Of a stretch of 64,000 bases of DNA, positions 31,574-40,654 are shown in pieces. The notes below the pieces were generated by a model that saw only the letters and a program-made list of their open reading frames with translations, did no database searches and had not been told where the DNA came from. Each line of letters starts with the position of its first letter. Position 1 is the first letter of the stretch. The stretch covers positions 29,982-93,981 of the forward strand of contig JAFRQQ010000034.1 in NCBI GenBank assembly GCA_017428525.1, given 5' to 3'. Position numbers and translations under genes: made by a program. The stretch comes from Clostridia bacterium. Lineage in GTDB: Bacteria > Bacillota > Clostridia > Oscillospirales > Acutalibacteraceae.

Positions 31574-32410
31574 ATGATCGATTTTGATAAAACCATATTT
31601 GAAAATTCCCGGGAGAAGGTGCTGCTCTGCGCGCACCGCGGCGTCTCCGGCGCGAACATTCCCTGCAATTCCATGGCCGCGTTCAAGGCGGCGCTTCTGA
31701 GCGGGGCGGATATGATCGAGCTCGACGTGACCAAAAGCATCGACGGCGGCTTTTTCGTGTTTCATCCCGGCATGGAGCACGCGCATCTGCGCAGGAAGAA
31801 GCTGATTTCCGCCATGCGGTCCGAGCGGGTGCAAAAGCTCCGCTTCGTCAATCAGGACGACTGCCCGACCGATTACGGGGTCTGCACGCTCGAGGAGGTG
31901 CTCGATTTCCTGCGCGGGAAATGCTACATCAACGTCGATAAATACTGGACGGATATTCCCGGCATCACCGCCTGCATCCGGAAGTGCGGCGTTGAAAAAC
32001 AGGTCGTGGTCAAGGCCGCGATCAAGGAGAAATACATCGCGCAGCTGCAGGAATACGCGCCGGACCTGATGTTCATGCCGATCGTGCGTGAGAAAGACGA
32101 AATCACGGACGCCCTGGTCGAAAAGGGCATCCGCTGCATCGGCGCGGAGGTGCTCTTTGAAACCGAGGACGCGCCGGTCGCCTCCCGCGACTATATCGAC
32201 GCCATGCACCGGAAGGGACGCATCGTCTTTGCCAACGCCATTGTCTATGATAAAGACGCCGTGCTCGCCGCCGGGCATTCCGACGACAACGCGTTTCTGA
32301 TTTCCCCGGCGCACGGCTGGGGCTGGCTCGCGGAGCGGGGCTTCGACATCATCCAGACCGATTTCTGCGCGCTTGCCGCGGACTATCTCTCCGGCCGCCC
32401 GCGCGGCTGA
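31574..32410 (+). CDS. glycerophosphodiester phosphodiesterase-like (GDPD) protein
   Basis: A 278-residue TIM-barrel protein of the GDPD/PLC-like superfamily. LCAHRGVSGANIPCNSMAAFKAALLSGADMIELDV contains the His-Arg and Glu-x-Asp active-site residues, and FVFHPGMEH supplies the second His of the family. It lacks a signal peptide, so cytosolic cleavage of a glycerophosphodiester (or a related phosphodiester) is expected. ATG 31574 is chosen because AAAGGA is 8 bp upstream. Another ATG at 31565 overlaps the preceding stop but has no spaced ribosome site. It is co-transcribed with the alpha/alpha-toroid gene. Confidence 0.8.
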   Translation: MIDFDKTIFENSREKVLLCAHRGVSGANIPCNSMAAFKAALLSGADMIELDVTKSIDGGFFVFHPGMEHAHLRRKKLISAMRSERVQKLRFVNQDDCPTDYGVCTLEEVLDFLRGKCYINVDKYWTDIPGITACIRKCGVEKQVVVKAAIKEKYIAQLQEYAPDLMFMPIVREKDEITDALVEKGIRCIGAEVLFETEDAPVASRDYIDAMHRKGRIVFANAIVYDKDAVLAAGHSDDNAFLISPAHGWGWLAERGFDIIQTDFCALAADYLSGRPRG

Positions 32411-32422
32411 AAAAACAGCAAA

Positions 32423-32457
32423 ACGCCCTGACTGTGCGGCTGCAGCGGTCAGGGCGT
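32423..32457 (+). terminator. bidirectional terminator between convergent genes
   Basis: A perfect 10-bp stem (ACGCCCTGAC with GTCAGGGCGT) and a 15-nt loop. T-rich flanks lie on both sides (GATTTATAT rightward, TTTTGCTGTTTTTT leftward). Confidence 0.7.
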
Positions 32458-32471
32458 GATTTATATGCTTT

Positions 32472-33659
32472 TTACTGTTGGTCGTCCTTGCGGCGCAGGA
32501 TCTTCAGGATCACGAAGCCCGTGCCCGAGGCGGTCAGCGTCGCCACGGCGGCGAGCAGCATGTTTCTGCGCAGCCGGCGTCCGCTGTCCTCCGCCTGCGC
32601 CCAGGGCACATAGGCGGATGAGCGGTGTTCCGTAACGTCCGTCGTCGTCTCCGGCGCGGTCGTGCCGGCAGGCGCGGCGGTCGTCGCGGTCGTTGCGGCC
32701 TGCGTGGTCGCAGGTTCGGTTGTTGTCGTCGTCTCCTCGGCGGGGGCCGTGGTCGGCGGCGCTTCGCCCGGCTTGTAGGCGGTCATGAACTGAATGACCG
32801 TCGGATTGGCGACCGCGTTGCCGAAGCCGTCCACGGTCGACAGGTTCGTGTAATCCCCCGCAACGCCGGCGGAATAATCCTGCTCGGCCAGCCGCCAGGT
32901 CTTATGATTGATCAGCAGCGCGGCGCGTGGGGCGCTGCTGCAGGTGGTGTAGCGCAGCTGGCTGCGGTCCGCCGCGGCGGCCGTCACATTCTCCCAGGAG
33001 GGCTTTGCGTAGGCAGAGAAGGTGGAATAGGTATCGCCCTTGCACGCGAAAATCCAGATCTTCATGTTGCGGATGGTCTGCGCCTCGCGCTCGGTGAGGA
33101 ACGTGCGCGGGGAGAACAGCATCAGGCCGGCAAAGAAGTCCGGGTAATTCGTCGCCAGCCGGGCGGCGCCTGTTGCGCCGATGCACCAGCCGGCCACATA
33201 GATGCGCTTGCGGTCGACATTGTGCGTGCGCACGAAATCCTCCACCGCGCGATACATCGGCGCGAGCGGGCAGGTGTCAAAATACACCGGCTCCGGCGCT
33301 TTCAGAATCTGGATATACATCCCCGGCGCGTCCGAAACCCGCGCCTGAAATTCCTCGCTGGACCAGTAGGCGAAGTCGTTGGCGTCCAGCTCATGGCCGG
33401 AGGGCGTGCCCTCACCCGCGCCGCCGAGCATCACGACCAGCGGGCAGGCCTCCTGCGTATCCGGCGCAAAATAGCTGTATTCCAGCCGGATGCCCTCGCC
33501 CTCGGGGCCCTTGGAGCGCGCCCATTGCTTCTGCAGCGCGGGCAGGCCGCTGCTGATGGAAACGGCGGCGGCGCCGACGGCCGCGCTCCCCGCGAGGAGC
33601 AGGCAGCAAAGCAGGCAGGCGAGCAGGCGGATTGTATTTTTTAGCAGTTGATTTTTCAT
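32472..33659 (-). CDS. membrane-anchored alpha/beta hydrolase with cysteine at the nucleophile position
   Basis: A 395-residue exported protein. A signal peptide spans about residues 1-30, and an alpha/beta-hydrolase domain about 40-290. A Thr/Pro/Ala-rich linker runs from about 300 to 350, followed by a single membrane helix and a basic KILRRKDDQQ end. The hydrolase is of the esterase-D/PHB-depolymerase-like kind (PLVVMLGGAGEG, RIYVAGWCIGATGAARLA, FAGLMLFSPRTF). At the nucleophile elbow the motif is Gly-Trp-Cys159-Ile-Gly instead of Gly-x-Ser-x-Gly, as in dienelactone hydrolases. ATG 33659 has a GGAAG site. The protein is probably displayed on the cell surface; its substrate is unknown. Confidence 0.75.
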   Translation of the reverse strand: MKNQLLKNTIRLLACLLCCLLLAGSAAVGAAAVSISSGLPALQKQWARSKGPEGEGIRLEYSYFAPDTQEACPLVVMLGGAGEGTPSGHELDANDFAYWSSEEFQARVSDAPGMYIQILKAPEPVYFDTCPLAPMYRAVEDFVRTHNVDRKRIYVAGWCIGATGAARLATNYPDFFAGLMLFSPRTFLTEREAQTIRNMKIWIFACKGDTYSTFSAYAKPSWENVTAAAADRSQLRYTTCSSAPRAALLINHKTWRLAEQDYSAGVAGDYTNLSTVDGFGNAVANPTVIQFMTAYKPGEAPPTTAPAEETTTTTEPATTQAATTATTAAPAGTTAPETTTDVTEHRSSAYVPWAQAEDSGRRLRRNMLLAAVATLTASGTGFVILKILRRKDDQQ

Positions 33660-33695
33660 AAGCACTTCCAGTAAATCATCCGGGATTCTGCGGCT

Positions 33696-33724
33696 ATTAT
33701 ACCACGAAATCCAGAAATGCGCAA
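33696..33724 (-). promoter_or_regulatory. sigma-A promoter of the anchored hydrolase gene
   Basis: Minus strand TTGCGC (33719-33724), 17-bp spacer, TATAAT (33696-33701). Confidence 0.75.
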
Positions 33725-33745
33725 TAGGGGAACGGGCGAGTTGTA

Positions 33746-33774
33746 TTGACAAATTCCATGGAATCATTTAAAAT
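33746..33774 (+). promoter_or_regulatory. sigma-A promoter of the alkaline phosphatase operon
   Basis: TTGACA (33746-33751), 17-bp spacer, TAAAAT (33769-33774). No Pho-box repeat was recognised upstream. Confidence 0.75.
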
Positions 33775-33820
33775 AATAGACGATAAACTGCGTGCCATGC
33801 AGGGAAAAGAGGCTGGAATC

Positions 33821-34996
33821 ATGAATCAAAAAATCATCCGCAGACTGATCGCCGTTCTGCTCGCCTTGTCGCTGCTGTGCGGCTGCGCGAGCGCCGTGCA
33901 GGCGATCGTCATCCCGCAGAATGTGAAAAACGTGATCCTGCTCATCGGCGACGGGATGGGCGAGAATTCGCTCGAGTGGACCAAGCAGGCCAAGGGCGTG
34001 TCGCTGTTTGTGGATACGCTGCCGTATCAGGGCTATTCCAAAACGGATTCGCTCAGCGGGCTGACGGATTCCGCCGCCGGCGCGACGGCGCTCTCCTGCG
34101 GTCTGCGCGCGTTCAACAGCAATCTGTGCGAATGCGCGGCGTCGGTCTATGACCGCGGCGTGACGTTCTTCACCTATCTGAATGTCAGCGAGGTCGCAAA
34201 GTCCCTGGGCAAACGCGCGGGCGTCGTGACCTCCGATCTGAATACCGGCGCAACGCCTGCGGGCTTCAGCGCCCACACCTTCCGCCGCAGCGAGGATCAG
34301 GAAATCACCGATCAGCAGCTGGCCGGCGATCTGGATCTGATCTGGGCGGGCGCGAGCGGCCTTGTGACCGCGGAGCGCTGCGCGGAAACCGGCTGGCAGT
34401 ATGCGGACAGCCTGGAAACGCTGCAGACCCTGCCGAACGGCACGCGTTCCTTCGCGGCGCTGTCGGGGAAAATCTACTATACGGACGGTGCGCAGGGCGA
34501 TGCGCCGCTGAGCACGCTTACATCGCTCGCGATCGAGCAGCTGGATAACGACGCGGGCTTCTTCCTGATGGTCGAGGGCGCGCACATCGATAAAAACAGC
34601 CACAGCAACGACGCGGAGGGCATGATGCGCGCGGTGCTGGAATTCGACAAGGCCATCGAGAACGCCGTGGAGTTCGCGAAGCGCGACGGCAACACGATCG
34701 TCATCGTGACCGCGGACCATGAAACCGGCGGCATTACGCGCGACGAAGCGACCGGTGAATTCGCCTATACCTGCGGCGATCACACCCGCACGGATGTGCC
34801 GCTGCGCCTGTTCGGCTCGGATGCGCTCGTCAAGGACGGCAAGCATGTCAAGAATACCGCCGTCGGCCGCTTCATCGCAAAGCAGCTCGGCTACACCGAG
34901 CGCTTTCCGGACGCGCAGTTCAATTTCGGCTTCCTCGGCGAGCTGATCGACGCGCTCGTGCAGCACGCAAAAGAGCAGACCGCCGTCGCGGCGTGA
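33821..34996 (+). CDS. exported alkaline phosphatase
   Basis: A 391-residue PhoA-superfamily enzyme with a signal peptide (LLALSLLCGCASAVQA; the Cys could also make a lipoprotein). NVILLIGDGMGENS gives the first metal site. GLTDSAAGATALSCG contains the phosphorylated Ser, and MVEGAHIDKNSHSND, TADHETGG and GDHTRTDVPL carry the remaining metal ligands. ATG 33821 has an AAGAGG site; an earlier in-frame ATG at 33746 coincides with the promoter -35 and is not used. It hydrolyses phosphomonoesters outside the cell to scavenge phosphate. It is followed at 13 bp by the GH36 gene. Confidence 0.92.
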   Translation: MNQKIIRRLIAVLLALSLLCGCASAVQAIVIPQNVKNVILLIGDGMGENSLEWTKQAKGVSLFVDTLPYQGYSKTDSLSGLTDSAAGATALSCGLRAFNSNLCECAASVYDRGVTFFTYLNVSEVAKSLGKRAGVVTSDLNTGATPAGFSAHTFRRSEDQEITDQQLAGDLDLIWAGASGLVTAERCAETGWQYADSLETLQTLPNGTRSFAALSGKIYYTDGAQGDAPLSTLTSLAIEQLDNDAGFFLMVEGAHIDKNSHSNDAEGMMRAVLEFDKAIENAVEFAKRDGNTIVIVTADHETGGITRDEATGEFAYTCGDHTRTDVPLRLFGSDALVKDGKHVKNTAVGRFIAKQLGYTERFPDAQFNFGFLGELIDALVQHAKEQTAVAA

Positions 34997-35009
34997 GCGA
35001 GGGCATTCC

Positions 35010-37109
35010 ATGTACCGTCTGAAAACGGCGCTTTGCCTGCTGCAGGCGCTGCTGCTTTTGATCTCTTCATTTTCTGTTATGGATTCAAGTTTTAAACGCT
35101 GGATCGATCGCGCGGCGATCGGGCTCACGGCGGAAACGGACGTTGCTTTTTCTCCGCTGCCCGCGCAGGCGCTGGCCGTGACTGACGCGGAGCGCGACGC
35201 CTGCCGCGCCTGGTTTGACGCGCACGTCGCCGTGGCGCAGGGGGACTTTGCCTACGACCTGACCGTGGGCGGCCGCCGGCTGCAGAAAAACCCTGCGGAC
35301 TGGACTGTGACGGTCGGCGCGGAAAGCGCCGAGGGCGCGGTGCGCACGGGCGGCAAAACGACCGAAATCACGCTGCGCCATCTGAAAAGCGGACTGGTCG
35401 CGACCGTGGAGGCGACGATCTACGAGGCTTACGCCACCTGCGAATGGACGGTCTATATCAAGAATACCGGCGACACGCGCTCGCCCGTCATCCGGGACTT
35501 TTACGCGGCGGACTGTGCGCTGCCGCTCGGCCGGTCGGACGTGTATTTCAGCAAGGGCTCCGCGCCGGCGGCCGACGATTTCGAGCTGCTGCGCTCCGCG
35601 GTTTGCCCCACGCCGATGGTCTTCAACGCCAACGGCGGGCGCAGCGAATCCTTCCTGCCGTACTGGAATCTTTGCGGCGCGCAGGGCGGGGCGGTGCTCT
35701 CCGTCGGCTGGACGGGGCAGTGGTATACCGCGCTGCGGCAGACCGCGTCCGGCGTGCAGGTGCGGGCAAAGCAGGAATCCTTCAAGGCTCCGCTCCTGCC
35801 CGGCGAGCAGGTGCGTTCGCCTCTGGTGACGCTCACCTTTTATGATAATGAAAACCCGCTCAAGGGCTTCAATGCCTTCCGCGCCTGGGAGGTCGACTGC
35901 GTCTGCCCGCAGAGTCAGGCGCCCGCGATGGGCTTTGTGATCGCCAACGAATTCAACACCAAGACCTGCGACGAGCTGATCGCCGAGGTCAACGCCGTTC
36001 CCGACGAGGTGATGGCGCAGGTCGATTATTTCTGGATGGACGCCGGATGGTATACTTATACCGAAGGCTGGTATGACGGCGTTGGCAACTGGACGCCGAA
36101 TCCCGCCCGGTTCCCGGAGGGGCTGGCCCCGCTGGCGGCCGCCATGCGCGCGCGCGGCGCGGACTTCCTGCTCTGGTATGAGCCGGAGCGCGTGCGGGAG
36201 GGGACGATCCTGTGCGAAACCGGCCGGGCGCATACGGGCTGGATCGTGCAGCGGGAGGACAACCTGCTGTGGAATCTGGCGGAGGACGCGGCCTGCGACC
36301 ATCTGATCGCCTATATTTCCGCTTCTCTGCTGGAAAACGGCGTGACGCGCTACCGGCAGGATTTCAACTTTTCGCCGCTGGCCTACTGGCAGCAGGCGGA
36401 TAAAGCGCTCTACGACGGGCGCACGGGCATCTGCGAAAACCATTATGTGACCAATCTTTACCGCTATCTGGACGCGCTGCTCGCCGCCGTGCCGGGGCTG
36501 ATGATCGACAACTGCGCCTCCGGCGGAAAACGGCTGGATATCGAAATGACCCGCCGCGCAGTGCCGCTCTGGCGCAGCGACTACAACTGCGGCAACGCGG
36601 ACGGCACGGTCAAGCCCGACGTGCTTGAGGCGACGCAGTCCATGACCTACGGGCTGTCGTTCTGGCTGCCCTACAGCGGCACGAACCGGTATTTCCACTC
36701 CGTCTACGCCTCGCGCAGCGCGATTCTGACCCATTCGTCGGTCTATCAGCCGGATCCGGCGGAATTTGCGAAATACAAGGAGATCCAGTTGATGATGGCG
36801 CAGCGGTATTTCCCGCTCACGAGCGGCGGCCCGCGGCAGGACAACGTGCTGGCCATGCAGTTCGGCGATGAAACGCGCGGCGCGGCGCTGATCTACCGCC
36901 GGCCGGATGCGCCGGAGGAAACGTATCAGCTGCGGTGCGGCGGCCTTGAGCCAAACGCCGTGTACCGGCTGTCGGATCTCGACGACCCCGCGTTTTCGGC
37001 CGAGCTGACCGGCAGCGCGCTGATGGAAACCGGCGTGCAGCTCCGGCTGCAGGCAGCGCCGAGCGCGGCAATCATCCGTTATGAAGCAGTTTCGGCGGAA
37101 CGCCGATGA
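35010..37109 (+). CDS. GH36-type alpha-galactosidase, exported
   Basis: A 699-residue clan GH-D enzyme. The N-terminus has a hydrophobic segment consistent with a signal peptide or anchor. A beta-supersandwich domain (to about residue 300) precedes the TIM barrel: YFWMDAGWYTYTEGWYDGVGNW, FLLWYEPERVREGT, the nucleophile Asp in YRQDFNF, the DNCASGGKRLDIEM loop, and the acid/base Asp in LWRSDYN. It should release terminal alpha-linked galactose from raffinose-family sugars, galactomannan or glycans. The gene begins 13 bp after the phosphatase stop, so both are probably on one transcript from 33746. Confidence 0.88.
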   Translation: MYRLKTALCLLQALLLLISSFSVMDSSFKRWIDRAAIGLTAETDVAFSPLPAQALAVTDAERDACRAWFDAHVAVAQGDFAYDLTVGGRRLQKNPADWTVTVGAESAEGAVRTGGKTTEITLRHLKSGLVATVEATIYEAYATCEWTVYIKNTGDTRSPVIRDFYAADCALPLGRSDVYFSKGSAPAADDFELLRSAVCPTPMVFNANGGRSESFLPYWNLCGAQGGAVLSVGWTGQWYTALRQTASGVQVRAKQESFKAPLLPGEQVRSPLVTLTFYDNENPLKGFNAFRAWEVDCVCPQSQAPAMGFVIANEFNTKTCDELIAEVNAVPDEVMAQVDYFWMDAGWYTYTEGWYDGVGNWTPNPARFPEGLAPLAAAMRARGADFLLWYEPERVREGTILCETGRAHTGWIVQREDNLLWNLAEDAACDHLIAYISASLLENGVTRYRQDFNFSPLAYWQQADKALYDGRTGICENHYVTNLYRYLDALLAAVPGLMIDNCASGGKRLDIEMTRRAVPLWRSDYNCGNADGTVKPDVLEATQSMTYGLSFWLPYSGTNRYFHSVYASRSAILTHSSVYQPDPAEFAKYKEIQLMMAQRYFPLTSGGPRQDNVLAMQFGDETRGAALIYRRPDAPEETYQLRCGGLEPNAVYRLSDLDDPAFSAELTGSALMETGVQLRLQAAPSAAIIRYEAVSAERR

Positions 37110-37136
37110 ATAATCATTTGAACAGGAGGCATACCG

Positions 37137-37379
37137 ATGGAAAACAAAGTTGCGATTCTCGGGATCATCGTTGAAAACACCGCGTCCGTGGAGGCGCTCA
37201 ACGCGCTGCTGCATGAGAGCGGAGAATTCATCATCGGCCGCATGGGTCTGCCCTATGCGGAGCGCAGAATCAACATCATCAGCATCGCCATGGATGCGCC
37301 GCAGGCCGTCATCGCCGCGCTTGCGGAGAAGATCTCCGCGCTCGACGGCGTGCGCGTGCAGGCCGTGACCACCGAATAA
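37137..37379 (+). CDS. TM1266-type iron-only hydrogenase system putative regulator
   Basis: An 80-residue ACT-like protein. VAILGIIVENTASVEALNALLHESGEFIIGRMGLPY followed by INIISIAMDAP is the pattern of the TM1266 family, small putative regulators normally encoded beside the [FeFe]-hydrogenase maturases hydE, hydF and hydG. None of those genes is in the window, so this copy is an orphan. AGGAGG precedes the ATG, 27 bp after the GH36 gene. The TAA stop is in frame with the following PHP-domain gene. A role in sensing a metal or amino acid through the ACT fold is only inferred. Confidence 0.85.
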   Translation: MENKVAILGIIVENTASVEALNALLHESGEFIIGRMGLPYAERRINIISIAMDAPQAVIAALAEKISALDGVRVQAVTTE

Positions 37380-37391
37380 GCGCGCGACGTT

Positions 37392-38075
37392 TTGGGCGTC
37401 TACCGTTATCAGATGCACTGCCACACCGCGCCCTGCAGCCGCTGCGGACACATGTCCCCGGCGGAGCTGACGCAGGGGCTGCTTGCGGCCGGGTATCAGG
37501 GCTGTGTGATCACCAATCATTTCTACTACGGCAACACCGGCGTTGAGCGGTCGCAGCCGTGGGAAGCCTTCGTGCGCCCTTACGCAGAAGACTTTGCGCA
37601 GATTTGCGCCTGCGCCGCGCCATATGACCTCGATATCCTCTTCGGCGTCGAGGAGGGCGTCGGCGGGGGCAGGGAGATCCTCTGCTACGGCTTTTCGCCT
37701 GAAGTGATCGCCGCGCACCCGGAGCTGCGCCTTTGCAGCGCCGCGCAGTGGCATGCCCTCGCGCGGGAAACCGGCGGGCTGATCCTGCAGGCGCATCCCT
37801 TCCGCTCAAGGGATTACATCGAGCTGCGGGGCGTGCTGCCGCCGGCGGAAATCGACGGCGTCGAGGTGTTCAATTTCGGCAATTTCGACCGGGACAACGA
37901 TGAAGCGGCCGCCTGCGTAGCCACGCATCCGGCGTGGATTCTGATCTCCGGCGCGGATGCGCACACGGCAGATACCGTCGGTCTGGGCGGCATCGAGACC
38001 GACCGGCGCATCCAAACAAATGAGGACCTCGTCGAGGTCCTCAGAAGCGGTCAATTCCGGGTGCTGTATACTTAA
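37392..38075 (+). CDS. PHP-domain metallophosphoesterase-like protein
   Basis: A 227-residue PHP-family protein of the histidinol-phosphatase/YciV type. The MHCHTAPCSRCGH segment has the HxH metal motif. ITNHFY, GVEEGV, LILQAHPFR, VEVFNF and SGADAHTAD supply the other ligands. The likely start is TTG 37392: downstream ATG 37413 would remove the first strand of the barrel, and no Shine-Dalgarno stands before either. The frame continues, after four codons and one TAA, from the preceding TM1266-like gene, so reinitiation or stop read-through is possible. The substrate is unknown. Confidence 0.8.
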   Translation: MGVYRYQMHCHTAPCSRCGHMSPAELTQGLLAAGYQGCVITNHFYYGNTGVERSQPWEAFVRPYAEDFAQICACAAPYDLDILFGVEEGVGGGREILCYGFSPEVIAAHPELRLCSAAQWHALARETGGLILQAHPFRSRDYIELRGVLPPAEIDGVEVFNFGNFDRDNDEAAACVATHPAWILISGADAHTADTVGLGGIETDRRIQTNEDLVEVLRSGQFRVLYT

Positions 38076-38086
38076 ATGCGCAAGGT

Positions 38087-40408
38087 TCATTCATCGAGCT
38101 GTGCATCTGTTTCACGGCAGTCTGAATCATACGGATCGATTTCGATCACGGCGGGCGGCAGACCTTCTGCGGCGGCCGTGATCGTTATTTTTTTCGCGTG
38201 TGCGGCCGGTCGGAAAAAGGCGATCAGCCGGCCTTTATGCGTGCGGCGATGGTCGGCGAAATACGGCGTGAGATCGCTGCGGTCGCCGCTTTCGATGCCG
38301 AGCAGCGTGCCGCCCTGCGCGGTGAAGGTCAGGTCGGCGTCGACGTCGGTCGGCTCATTTTCGTGACTGAACAGCGCCGCCTCGACCTGCACGATCGTCG
38401 GATCGTCCGCGCGCCATTCCCGCAAGCGGATCGCAGCCGGTCCGTCCGTCGTCTGCAGGGAAGCGCAGACAGTTTCCGCGCTGCGTCTGCAGGTCGCGCA
38501 GACCGTGCCCGGGGAAAACGGCAGTTCCCATCTGACGCAGCAGCCGTCGGCGTCCGTGCGCGTTTTGACTCCGCAGGACTGCCCGTTGACGGCAAGCTCC
38601 ACGGTGTCCGCATTCGTGTAAACGAGCACCTCGACGGGCGTTCCCGGCGCATAGCGCCAGCTGAAGCGCTCCTGCCACTGCGTGCCGGCGGGCGCGCTCG
38701 CAAGCTGCGCCGTGAGCGCCTCGCACCACATCGCCTTGCGCTGATAGTAGCGCGGTTTTTCGAAGCCCGCGAGATCCAGAATGCCCGCGCCGCTCGCCCG
38801 GGTGGGCCAGCCGGTGCATTCGCCGAGATAGTCGATGCCGGTCCACAGGAACTGCGCGCTGATATCCGCGCGGTCGCGCACGGCATACCACTGCTCGGGC
38901 GCGTGCCCGTTTTCCGTGCCGAGGATCACCCGGTCGGGATGCGCCGCGCGGTGCGGTTCATAGAGATTCTCTCTGTAATTGTAGCCCGCGATATCGAGCG
39001 CGTCGGTCAGCCCGATGCGCTCGCTCATTTCCGGGAAGGAGAGCGCCGCCGTGACCGGACGGGTCGGATCGCAGCGCTTCACGATCGCCGCGAGCTCCCG
39101 GCCCATGACGGCCAGGCGCCGCGCGTCCGGCTTGTTGCGGTCGTAGCGCCGCTCCTGCTCCGGTTTGTTTGCGTCGTTGTTGCCGGTCACAAGGTCATAG
39201 TCGGTGTGGACATAAGGATCGTTCGGATAATCGATCTCATTCCCGATGCTCCAGGCAAACACGCAGGCGCGGTTGCGGTCGCGCAGCACCAGGTCGGCAA
39301 GATCCCGTTCATGCCACTCCGGGAAATCCTCATAATAGCCGTAATGCTTCGGCGGGTAGACGTTGTGCCCCTGCCACCACTTGTTTTTGCAGCCCTCCCA
39401 TTCGTCGAAGGCCTCGTCCAGCACCAGAAAGCCGAGCCGGTCGCACAGGTCGAGCAGACCGGGATCCGGCGGGTTGTGGCTTGTGCGGATCGCGTTGCAG
39501 CCGGCGGCCTTCAGCTTGCGCAGTCGCCGCTCCCACACGCCGTCATAGAAGGCCGCGCCGAGCGCGCCCGCGTCGTGATGCAGGCAGACGCCCTTGAGCT
39601 TCATGGGCGTTTCGTTGAGGAAGAAGCCCCGATCCGCGTCAAAGCGCATCGTGCGAATACCGATCTGCAGCGCGAGCCGGTCGGTGCAGACGCCGCTGTC
39701 GTCGAACGCCGTGCAGACCAGGCGGTACAGCTGCGGCGAATCGGTCGACCAGCGCTTCGGCCGGCGCAGCTCCGTTGTCACCGTGCCCGCTGCGCCCTGC
39801 GCCGCCGCCGCCGCGATTTCGGTTTCCCCGTCCAGCAGGCAAAACCGCACGCGGCCCGCCTGATTGAGCGCATAATCGATTGCCAGCACCGCGCTGTCTG
39901 CGTCGGCCTGCACCGTGCGGCAGAAGACGCTCTGTTCCCGCCGCGGGAAGCAGGGGTCGTTCGCCGGCGTCAGGTGCACCCGGCGGTAGATGCCGCTGCC
40001 GGTGTACCAGCGGGAATCCGCTTCATGCAGATGCGAAACCTTCACGGCGATCACGTTGTCGCCGTCCTTGAGATACTCCGCAATGTCATAGGAAAAGCCG
40101 GAGTAGCCGTAGGGCCGCCGCCCGAGATAGTTGGAATTGATCCAGACCTGCGCGTTGTTGTAAACGCCGTCAAAGGTCAGCGTCACATGGCGGCTGCCGC
40201 GCAGGGCTTCGCCGCTGAAATGCCGGCGATACCAGCCGACGCCCGCGGGCAGATAGCCCGTGCCGCTGGAATAATCCTGCGAAAACTCCGCCTCCACGGC
40301 CCAGTCGTGCGGCAGCGTGAGCGTGCGCCACGCGCTGTCGTCATAGCCCTGATACCAGGCCTCCTCCGCGTCGCCGAGGTAAAATTTCCAGTCCTCGCAC
40401 AGTTTCAT
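38087..40408 (-). CDS. GH2-family beta-galactosidase-like enzyme
   Basis: A 773-residue GH2 enzyme. A sugar-binding jelly-roll at about 1-160 (YNNAQVWINSNYLGRRPYGYSGF) is followed by an Ig-like domain and a TIM barrel. The acid/base Glu is in AWSIGNEID and the nucleophile Glu in VILGTENG. KLKGVCLHHDAGALGAAF and NAIRTSHNPPDP are classic beta-galactosidase stretches. Further C-terminal beta domains follow (residues about 560-760). It has no signal peptide. The start at 40408 has AAGGAGGATC and its own promoter. It probably cleaves beta-galactosides from imported oligosaccharides; other GH2 activities (glucuronidase, mannosidase) are less likely. Confidence 0.88.
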   Translation of the reverse strand: MKLCEDWKFYLGDAEEAWYQGYDDSAWRTLTLPHDWAVEAEFSQDYSSGTGYLPAGVGWYRRHFSGEALRGSRHVTLTFDGVYNNAQVWINSNYLGRRPYGYSGFSYDIAEYLKDGDNVIAVKVSHLHEADSRWYTGSGIYRRVHLTPANDPCFPRREQSVFCRTVQADADSAVLAIDYALNQAGRVRFCLLDGETEIAAAAAQGAAGTVTTELRRPKRWSTDSPQLYRLVCTAFDDSGVCTDRLALQIGIRTMRFDADRGFFLNETPMKLKGVCLHHDAGALGAAFYDGVWERRLRKLKAAGCNAIRTSHNPPDPGLLDLCDRLGFLVLDEAFDEWEGCKNKWWQGHNVYPPKHYGYYEDFPEWHERDLADLVLRDRNRACVFAWSIGNEIDYPNDPYVHTDYDLVTGNNDANKPEQERRYDRNKPDARRLAVMGRELAAIVKRCDPTRPVTAALSFPEMSERIGLTDALDIAGYNYRENLYEPHRAAHPDRVILGTENGHAPEQWYAVRDRADISAQFLWTGIDYLGECTGWPTRASGAGILDLAGFEKPRYYQRKAMWCEALTAQLASAPAGTQWQERFSWRYAPGTPVEVLVYTNADTVELAVNGQSCGVKTRTDADGCCVRWELPFSPGTVCATCRRSAETVCASLQTTDGPAAIRLREWRADDPTIVQVEAALFSHENEPTDVDADLTFTAQGGTLLGIESGDRSDLTPYFADHRRTHKGRLIAFFRPAAHAKKITITAAAEGLPPAVIEIDPYDSDCRETDAQLDE

Positions 40409-40438
40409 AAACGATCCTCCTTCTCTTTCCTTGGTTTC

Positions 40439-40467
40439 AGTATGCCATACCCGCGGCGGAAAATCAA
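40439..40467 (-). promoter_or_regulatory. probable sigma-A promoter of the GH2 gene
   Basis: Minus strand TTGATT (40462-40467), 17-bp spacer, CATACT (40439-40444), a weak -10. Confidence 0.5.
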
Positions 40468-40573
40468 TCCCGACTTTGCTTCTCTGCCGCCGCCTGCGCC
40501 GCTTTTTTTAAAGAAACTGACAGGATTGACAATAAAACAGCTAAAAAATGCGCGGATTTGGAATAAATGAAGG

Positions 40574-40602
40574 TTTACAAACGCCGAAAAAAGTGATAGT
40601 AT
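40574..40602 (+). promoter_or_regulatory. sigma-A promoter of nifJ
   Basis: TTTACA (40574-40579), 17-bp spacer, TAGTAT (40597-40602). The leader is about 45 nt with a consensus TAGGAGG ribosome site. Confidence 0.7.
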
Positions 40603-40654
40603 TATTCTGATATCATACGGCATTCCGTCGTATCAGTAAATAGGAGGAATTAAC

